Shown one piece after another: positions 6,461 to 10,301 of a stretch of DNA of 10,301 nucleotides. Position 1 is the first letter of the stretch. Each line of letters starts with the position of its first letter. The translations under genes were made by a program, and so were the position numbers. Location: NCBI GenBank assembly GCA_016208525.1, contig JACQYJ010000012.1:1-10301 (forward strand), in the 5' to 3' direction. The notes below the pieces were generated by a model. That model worked only from the letters and a program-made list of their open reading frames with translations, ran no database searches and had not been told where the DNA came from. This DNA comes from Deltaproteobacteria bacterium. Lineage in GTDB: Bacteria > Desulfobacterota > JAENJC01.

Positions 6461-6490
6461 AGTATACCGTCTGTCCGGCAGAGGTGTCAA
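6461..6490 (-). promoter_or_regulatory. Sigma70-type promoter of the TatD-radical SAM gene, predicting a leaderless mRNA
   Basis: The minus strand carries TTGACA (6490-6485), an 18-base spacer, and TATACT (6466-6461). Only six bases (TTCTCC) separate the -10 box from the ATG at 6454, so the expected transcription start falls on or next to the A of the start codon. The absence of a ribosome-binding site agrees with this. Confidence 0.75.
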
Positions 6491-6577
6491 TCTATTTGGC
6501 CTTTTTGGCAGCGGCTGTCCTGGATAAATCGGTATTGACATTTGGACAAAACATCTTCCCAGACATACAGGAAGAGT

Positions 6578-6928
6578 TCGTGCCACAGAGACCACAGAGA
6601 AATTTTTTGAGTATAAAAAACCTTTTAAAACCCTTTTCTTCTCTTTGTTCTCGTGATTTTGACTTTAAAAATTATGGGTTTTTAAAAGTCATCTTTTGAG
6701 TGCATGGAGAAAAGATTTAAAAGAAGAGGCAATTGCAAAACTATTTGAACCACAGAGTTCACAGAGATTAATCAGAGAAACACAGAGGTTTTTCTAAAAA
6801 ATTATAATTTTGTCCTCTGTGCCTCTCATCTTTTCTCGGTGTCCTCTATGGTTAAGGACTTTTGCAAGAGGCTCAGAAGGTTTTTCTTTTGGTATTAAAG
6901 GGTTTCTTCTGTGTGCTCTGTGGCACGA
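6578..6928. repeat. Composite intergenic repeat island bounded by inverted TCGTGCCACAGAG
   Basis: The outer ends TCGTGCCACAGAG (6578-6590) and its inverse (6916-6928) match perfectly over 13 bp. Inside are three modules. The first is a near-copy of the 9062-9135 repeat (6582-6655). The second is an imperfect palindrome with arms 6748-6788 and 6814-6853, built from AACCACAGAG-type words. The third is a segment from 6838 onwards that reappears inverted at 10197-10301. No open reading frame of gene quality is visible. It fills the divergent region between the TatD-radical SAM and nifS genes. No clear target-site duplication was found. Confidence 0.8.
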
Positions 6929-6943
6929 TTGCAGGATTTAGGT
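6838..6943 (-). repeat. Interspersed repeat copy, inverted match of 10197-10301
   Basis: Reversed, this segment matches 10197-10301 along its whole length. It begins ACCTAAATCCTGCAATCG, passes through AACCCTTTAATACC and AAAGAAAAACCTT, then GAGCCTCTTGCAAAAGTCC, and ends with a TTAACCA-AGAGGACACC stretch. A few substitutions separate the copies, mostly in the CCACAGAG part. No coding signal is visible. Confidence 0.9.
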
Positions 6944-7025
6944 TTTAGGATATGTTTATCATTGTTACCAAGATATTTTGGTCATCAGAGTTGGTTGCGT
7001 CCAGCAAAAGATTGGTAAATGAGGA

Positions 7026-7083
7026 GTTTTGCAAGAGCCTCTGATTATAACGGCCATTAGCATCAATGTAACACTTGCAAAAC
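7026..7083. repeat. 10-bp inverted pair GTTTTGCAAG/CTTGCAAAAC upstream of nifS
   Basis: GTTTTGCAAG (7026-7035) and CTTGCAAAAC (7074-7083) are perfect inverse copies, 38 bp apart, 62-119 bp before the nifS start. The same word (TTTTGCAAGAG followed by GCTC or CCTC) also occurs at 6859-6874 and, inverted, at 10265-10280. It is therefore probably part of the dispersed repeat family, although its position would also suit an operator pair. Between 6944 and 7144 nothing else is recognisable apart from the nifS ribosome-binding site. Confidence 0.7.
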
Positions 7084-7132
7084 AAAGCAATGGTGATAAA
7101 GTTAACAAATAGAAATAATGTTCGTTTGTTTT

Positions 7133-7144
7133 GGGGAGAATTAG
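7133..7144 (+). promoter_or_regulatory. Ribosome-binding site of nifS
   Basis: TTGGGGAGAATT followed by AG precedes the ATG at 7145. GGGGAG stands six bases ahead of the start. This fixes the start at the canonical MKRIYLDHNATTP beginning. A convincing -35/-10 pair for nifS was not found. Confidence 0.75.
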
Positions 7145-8326
7145 ATGAAACGAATTTATCTTGACCATAACGCCACAACTCCAGTACACCCAGAGGTGGC
7201 GGATGAGGTGTGCAGATGTCTCCGTGAGGATTTTGGAAATGCCGGAACTCTTTACAGTTACGGGAGAGAGGCAAAGAAGCTGGTAGACGATGCCAGGGAG
7301 ATGATTGCATCTGTCATCGGAGCCAAGAGGGAGGAGATACTCTTCACCAGCGGAGGGACCGAGTCGGACAACATGGCCGTGAGAGGGGTTGCTTATGGGA
7401 ATATAAACAAGGGCAGGCATCTGATCACATCTACCATAGAGCACCATGCTATACTGGAGACCTGCAAGGCCCTTGAAAAGGAAGGGTTTGAGGTTACGTA
7501 CCTTCCGGTGGATGAATACGGCACAATAAAGCTGGATGAGCTGAAGAATGCTATAAGACCCGATACTACTTTAATTACCATCATGCATGCCAATAATGAG
7601 ACCGGGACGATCCAGCCTGTCTCTGAGATAGGAAGGATTGCGAGAGAAAAGGGGGTCGCCTTTCACACAGATACGGTCCAGACCTATGGCAAATTAAAAA
7701 TAAATGTGGACGAGATGAATATAGACCTCCTCTCTGTATCAGCCCACAAGCTGCACGGCCCGAAGGGCGTAGGCGCCCTTTACATGAGGAAAGGGGTAAG
7801 GATGAAACCTGTCATGTTCGGAGGGCACCAGGAGAGGAAGATGAGGCCCGGCACCCATAACATGCCCGGGATTGCCGGACTGGGAAAGGCGGCAGAGATT
7901 GCGTCAAGGGACATGCAAGTGGAGGGTGAAAGGCTTTTAAAGCTCAGGGAAAGGCTCTGGGAAGGGATAAAGGCAAATATACCCCACATCAGGCTGAACG
8001 GCCACCCCACAGAAAGGCTCAATAATACTTTGAACGTAAGCTTTGAATTCGTTGAGGGGGAGTCACTTATCCTGAGCCTTGACGATCTGGGGATATGCGT
8101 AGCCTCCGGCTCAGCCTGCACCTCCGATTCCCTTGAGCCATCCCACGTCCTTCTGGCTATGGGTTGCGTGCCGGAGGTCGCCCACGGCTCTCTCAGATTT
8201 TCCCTCGGAAGAGGGAATACAGAGGATGAGATAGATTTAGTAATACAGGCCTTGCCAAAGGTGGTGGAAAGAATGAGGTCCATGTCGCCGCTCTACAGGG
8301 AGTTTTTGAAAAAACAAGGCAAATAA
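7145..8326 (+). CDS. nifS: NifS-type cysteine desulfurase
   Basis: This cytosolic PLP enzyme converts L-cysteine to L-alanine and passes the sulfur as a persulfide to the scaffold encoded next door. At 393 residues it has the usual length. Landmarks are MKRIYLDHNATTP (1-13), FTSGGTESDN (67-76, PLP phosphate contact), IEHHA (98-102, catalytic His next to the cofactor), ANNETGT (149-155), HTDTVQTYGK (174-183, D176 and Q179 to PLP), SAHKLHGPKG (199-208, Schiff-base K202) and the active-site loop ASGSACTS (320-327, persulfide C325). These place it in the NifS/IscS class I group. A good ribosome-binding site precedes the ATG. nifU follows 130 bp downstream on the same strand, with a long repeat palindrome in the gap. 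With no nitrogenase genes in view, a housekeeping Fe-S role is as likely as a nitrogen-fixation role. Confidence 0.96.
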   Translation: MKRIYLDHNATTPVHPEVADEVCRCLREDFGNAGTLYSYGREAKKLVDDAREMIASVIGAKREEILFTSGGTESDNMAVRGVAYGNINKGRHLITSTIEHHAILETCKALEKEGFEVTYLPVDEYGTIKLDELKNAIRPDTTLITIMHANNETGTIQPVSEIGRIAREKGVAFHTDTVQTYGKLKINVDEMNIDLLSVSAHKLHGPKGVGALYMRKGVRMKPVMFGGHQERKMRPGTHNMPGIAGLGKAAEIASRDMQVEGERLLKLRERLWEGIKANIPHIRLNGHPTERLNNTLNVSFEFVEGESLILSLDDLGICVASGSACTSDSLEPSHVLLAMGCVPEVAHGSLRFSLGRGNTEDEIDLVIQALPKVVERMRSMSPLYREFLKKQGK

Positions 8327-8331
8327 AAAGC

Positions 8332-8437
8332 AACCACAGAGACACAGAGGCACTGAGAAAAGATGTTAAGGACGAAAGATAAAAATCATAAACAATTAAA
8401 AGATCCGATTTTCTCTGTGTCTCCGTGCTCCGTGGTT
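8332..8437. repeat. CCACAGAG-family palindrome between nifS and nifU
   Basis: The left arm (8332-8361, starting AACCACAGAGACACAGAGG) and the right arm (8409-8437, ending CTCCGTGCTCCGTGGTT) form an imperfect stem of about 29 bp around a 47-base AT-rich loop. The element starts 5 bp after the nifS stop and ends 19 bp before the nifU start, so it fills the gap and would form a large RNA structure in the shared transcript. Confidence 0.85.
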
Positions 8438-8456
8438 AAATGTTTGAGAGGAAATC

Positions 8457-8840
8457 ATGTATAGCGAAAAGGTAATGGACCACTTTAGGAACCCAAGGAA
8501 CATGGGTGAGATGGAAAACCCGGACGGGGTGGGAAAGGTCGGGAACCCCGTGTGCGGCGACATGATGGAGCTTTATATAAAGGTTGAGAACGATATCATC
8601 ACAGATGTCAAGTTCATGACATTCGGGTGCGGCGCGGCCATCGCCACCTCCTCCATGGTTACGGAACTCGTTAAGGGGAAGACGCTGGATGAGGCGTTGA
8701 AGATCTCAAATGCGACGGTAGCCGAGGCCCTTGACGGCTTGCCTCCTGTAAAGATGCACTGCTCAGTCCTTGCGGAGGATGCGCTCAAGGCGGCGATGGA
8801 GGATTATAGAAGTAAAAAGGCTCAAGCATTTAAGCCGTGA
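8457..8840 (+). CDS. nifU: NifU/IscU-type Fe-S cluster scaffold protein
   Basis: This cytosolic scaffold builds Fe-S clusters from sulfur supplied by NifS and hands them to apo-proteins. At 127 residues it is the single-domain IscU-like form, without the ferredoxin-like and C-terminal domains of long NifU. The three ligand cysteines are C33 (NPVCGD, with D35), C58 (TFGCGAAIA) and C102 (KMHCSVLAEDAL, after H101). It starts with the standard MYSEKVMDHFRNPRNMG. AGAGG stands five bases before the ATG. It is probably expressed from the nifS transcript through the intervening hairpin. The HCS motif replaces the LPPVKxHCS context seen in many anaerobes without change in key residues. Function is confident. 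Confidence 0.96.
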   Translation: MYSEKVMDHFRNPRNMGEMENPDGVGKVGNPVCGDMMELYIKVENDIITDVKFMTFGCGAAIATSSMVTELVKGKTLDEALKISNATVAEALDGLPPVKMHCSVLAEDALKAAMEDYRSKKAQAFKP

Positions 8841-9040
8841 AAATGTGGCGCTCTCTTACCAGCATACAGAAAGACTATATAGCTGGATGCCGTTCATGTT
8901 TTTTTGCCCTGGTTTTTTTGTGACACTGGAGGGGTATGACCTCTATATGGAAGATAGGGTCAAAACACTCGATGAGATAACAACTCGCTTTGTAACCGAG
9001 GCTGCCACGTTTATTTTAGTGTTGGCGACAAATAAGATGG
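8841..9040. other. Gene-free stretch after nifU
   Basis: No recognisable gene, RNA or strong signal is visible here. One plus-strand frame stays open across it and on through the repeat at 9041-9142, but its start lies inside nifU in another frame. The predicted peptide has no familiar motif and its end is repeat-encoded. It may be decayed coding DNA. Confidence 0.5.
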
Positions 9041-9142
9041 AACCTAAATCCTGCAATCGAACCACAGAGACCACAGAGAAATTTTTTGAGTATAAAAACC
9101 TTTTAAAACCCTTTTCTTCTCTGTGTTCTCTGTGGTTTGCAG
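9041..9142 (+). repeat. Interspersed repeat copy (palindromic CCACAGAG family)
   Basis: It opens with AACCTAAATCCTGCAATCG, the same end as the copies at 6838-6943 and 10197-10301. It then continues as the module also present at 6582-6655 (ACCACAGAGACC, TTTTTTGAGTATAAAAA, CCTTTTAAAACCC). It closes with the inverse of its opening words, TTCTCTGTGGTT. The two modules differ by one base in an A-run and a few substitutions. Confidence 0.9.
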
Positions 9143-9176
9143 TTTACGTATGAAGTCGTTATTGAAGAATCAGGTT

Positions 9177-9199
9177 ATAAAAGGGGGATTGGTTCCCCC
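9177..9199 (-). terminator. Intrinsic terminator of the globin-PsiE gene
   Basis: Read on the minus strand, GGGGGA (9199-9194), a 5-base loop, and TCCCCC (9188-9183) are followed directly by TTTTAT (9182-9177). It lies 33 bp past the stop of the globin-PsiE gene. A second inverted repeat, GAATAACC (9212-9219) with GGTTATTC (9230-9237), overlaps that stop. Confidence 0.7.
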
Positions 9200-9231
9200 A
9201 CAGAAAGGGCTGAATAACCTGGTTATCCTGG

Positions 9232-10116
9232 TTATTCGATCCGGGATATAAGCCAGTAAACCGCACCAAGTACTGCAATGGCTGCAATTAGCGAAAATTG
9301 TGCCTCTATGGCCTCAGCCTGTAGCATTATCACAAGAAGCTTTCTTATGACTGCAACAAGGGCGACTCCTATAAAGACCTTTATGGCAAACTTCCCACCC
9401 TTCAGGTGTTTTATCTCAGTATCGACAAGCTCGATCACAACCCACAGCATCAGGAGTGAGCCGAGGGTGCCGAGAAGCCCCTTTTCTATATCGCCGGCAA
9501 AAATATGGGTCACCTCGTAGACAAACAGGCCAAGGACTGTGACCCCCATCAATACGAGACCCAACACAAGAAAGAGGTTCAGACCATAACTGAACCTCCT
9601 GGCAAAATCAATAAGATGCGATTCGACGTTCTGGGAGATGAAGTAATGCTTCCGCTCTTCCTCTATATACGAGCTCGTCAATGCGTCAAGATTTATATCC
9701 AGTATCTTCTCAACAGAGCCCCAGAGAAAGAGTCTCTCCTTTTCATCGCTTATCTCTTCCCTCAAGACCTTTCCGCAGAACCATTTTACAAAATGCATGG
9801 CTGCGTTGACGTAGTGGGCGCTTAAGTTTATCTTGACATGGGTCGAACCTATCCGTTCAAGGTCTTTCAGATACAGGTTATTGTACTCTCCGGAAAACAG
9901 GTTCATGAACCAGACTTTGAGCCCCTCCTGGTGTCGCTTGATGGTCTCATCGTCCTTTAGAAACGCAGGGGTGTCTTCAAAATACTTTATTTGGTTGTAA
10001 AATTCTATCGGAAACCGCTCCCTGAATCTCTCCATAATCGGGCGCAGTAGTCGTAGGTTTTCCGCATCTCGGGATGTAAAACCGTAGTGAGCCATTATCC
10101 TGTCAATAGATTCCAT
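9232..10116 (-). CDS. Protoglobin domain fused to a PsiE-type membrane domain
   Basis: This 294-residue protein is predicted to be a heme sensor anchored in the inner membrane. Residues 1-165 resemble the protoglobin/globin-coupled-sensor fold: IDRIMAHYGFTSRDAENLRLL (4-24), LKVWFMNLFSGEYNNLY (66-82) in the distal region, and RIGSTHVKINLSAHYVNAAMHFV (88-110) with H93 as likely proximal heme ligand. Residues about 177-291 hold four hydrophobic helices (177-202, 213-231, 243-264, 272-290). They include LWVVIELVDTEIKHLKG and GVALVAVIRKLLVI, which match the PsiE (phosphate-starvation-inducible) family. The start at 10116 is fixed by AGGAGG four bases upstream. The open frame reaches 10251, but that extension is repeat DNA. 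It has its own promoter and terminator. A role in sensing oxygen, NO or CO is inference, and no output domain with known enzymatic activity is present. Confidence 0.85.
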   Translation of the reverse strand: MESIDRIMAHYGFTSRDAENLRLLRPIMERFRERFPIEFYNQIKYFEDTPAFLKDDETIKRHQEGLKVWFMNLFSGEYNNLYLKDLERIGSTHVKINLSAHYVNAAMHFVKWFCGKVLREEISDEKERLFLWGSVEKILDINLDALTSSYIEEERKHYFISQNVESHLIDFARRFSYGLNLFLVLGLVLMGVTVLGLFVYEVTHIFAGDIEKGLLGTLGSLLMLWVVIELVDTEIKHLKGGKFAIKVFIGVALVAVIRKLLVIMLQAEAIEAQFSLIAAIAVLGAVYWLISRIE

Positions 10117-10132
10117 ATACCCTCCTGCCGCA

Positions 10133-10161
10133 AGTTTAATTTCTCTCTGACATTGTGTCAA
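10133..10161 (-). promoter_or_regulatory. Sigma70-type promoter of the globin-PsiE gene with overlapping palindrome
   Basis: The minus strand carries TTGACA (10161-10156), a 17-base spacer, and TAAACT (10138-10133). The expected start is near 10126, giving a leader of about ten bases that contains the AGGAGG ribosome-binding site. TGACA-TTG-TGTCA (10148-10160) is a short palindrome overlapping the -35 box and could be an operator. Confidence 0.65.
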
Positions 10162-10196
10162 TAAAAATCTTCCATTGTGTATATCATGAAGGTACC

Positions 10197-10301
10197 ACCT
10201 AAATCCTGCAATCGAACCACAAAGCAGACTGAGGAAACCCTTTAATACCAAAAGAAAAACCTTGGAGCCTCTTGCAAAAGTCCTTAACCACAGAGGACAC
10301 C
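10197..10301 (+). repeat. Interspersed repeat copy cut by the window end
   Basis: It starts ACCTAAATCCTGCAATCGAACC and runs to the window edge at TTAACCACAGAGGACACC, an inverted near-copy of 6838-6943. It includes GAGCCTCTTGCAAAAG (10265-10280). The element presumably continues beyond the window into a palindrome like the one at 6748-6853. Confidence 0.9.

Noticed and set aside
6455..6595. Upstream extension of the TatD-radical SAM reading frame by 47 codons.
   Set aside because: The extension contains the promoter, is unlike TatD proteins, and the family start MLIDTHAH is at 6454.
6922..6934. TGGCAC followed by GATTGC, reminiscent of a sigma54 promoter before nifS.
   Set aside because: The spacing between the GG and GC elements is wrong for sigma54, and the sequence belongs to the interspersed repeat, over 200 bp from nifS.
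6945..7447. Minus-strand open frames overlapping the nifS start.
   Set aside because: They are antisense to the conserved N-terminus of NifS, show no motif and no codon pattern of a real gene.
8770..9153. Plus-strand open frame of 127 codons overlapping the nifU end.
   Set aside because: It starts inside nifU in another frame, has no ribosome-binding site or known motif, and its C-terminal third is repeat DNA.
10117..10251. Upstream extension of the globin-PsiE reading frame by 45 codons.
   Set aside because: It crosses the promoter and interspersed repeat DNA, and a strong AGGAGG site supports the start at 10116.

Overview
The window reads as chromosomal DNA of an anaerobic or microaerophilic Gram-negative bacterium, of the kind seen in Nitrospirota or Desulfobacterota. 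The clues are the two-gene NifS/NifU iron-sulfur pair, a TatD-radical SAM fusion, and intergenic DNA packed with CCACAGAG-type and TTTTGCAAGAG-type interspersed repeats. The taxonomic guess is weak and rests on general resemblance only.

Left part (1-6454, all minus strand). Read in the direction of transcription, it starts with a TatD nuclease/radical SAM fusion gene (5087-6454) behind a clear sigma70-type promoter (6461-6490) that predicts a leaderless or nearly leaderless mRNA. A dipeptide/oligopeptide ABC permease of the DppB type follows 2 bases later (4149-5084). Its natural partner, a DppC-type permease (1-533, running off the window), lies about 3.6 kb further on. Between the two permease genes sit four same-strand genes of accessory character: a small Shedu-like (DUF4263) nuclease-domain protein, an HNH endonuclease, a REP-associated tyrosine transposase (RAYT), and an AlbA_2 (Schlafen-type)/HATPase/winged-helix regulator with eleven perfect 12-bp repeats coding for ERLG. 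Three REP-like hairpins with the core GTAGGGGC...GCCCCTAC mark this block: one in front of it, one forming the HNH/RAYT junction, and one inside the RAYT gene. The last accessory gene overlaps the dppC start in an ATGA, with a stop codon just before that ATG in the dppC frame, so dppC translation now appears tied to the accessory gene. The block looks like an insertion into a peptide-transporter operon.

Middle (6455-7144). This is a divergent, gene-free region of about 690 bp. It holds a roughly 350-bp repeat island bounded by inverted TCGTGCCACAGAG and, nearer nifS, a 10-bp inverted pair GTTTTGCAAG/CTTGCAAAAC.

Right part (7145-10301). On the plus strand are nifS (cysteine desulfurase) and nifU (IscU-type scaffold), separated by a long imperfect palindrome of the same repeat family. 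Together they would supply sulfur and a scaffold for Fe-S clusters, including the one needed by the radical SAM domain encoded nearby. After a gene-poor stretch with another repeat copy, a minus-strand gene (9232-10116) encodes a protoglobin domain fused to a PsiE-type four-helix membrane domain. It has its own promoter and an intrinsic terminator. The window ends inside a further repeat copy (10197-10301), an inverted near-copy of 6838-6943.

The most notable items are the accessory/defence-like block splitting dppB and dppC, the REP/RAYT system that contributes coding sequence to two proteins, the ERLG minisatellite, the leaderless-looking promoter of the TatD-radical SAM fusion, and the globin-PsiE fusion.
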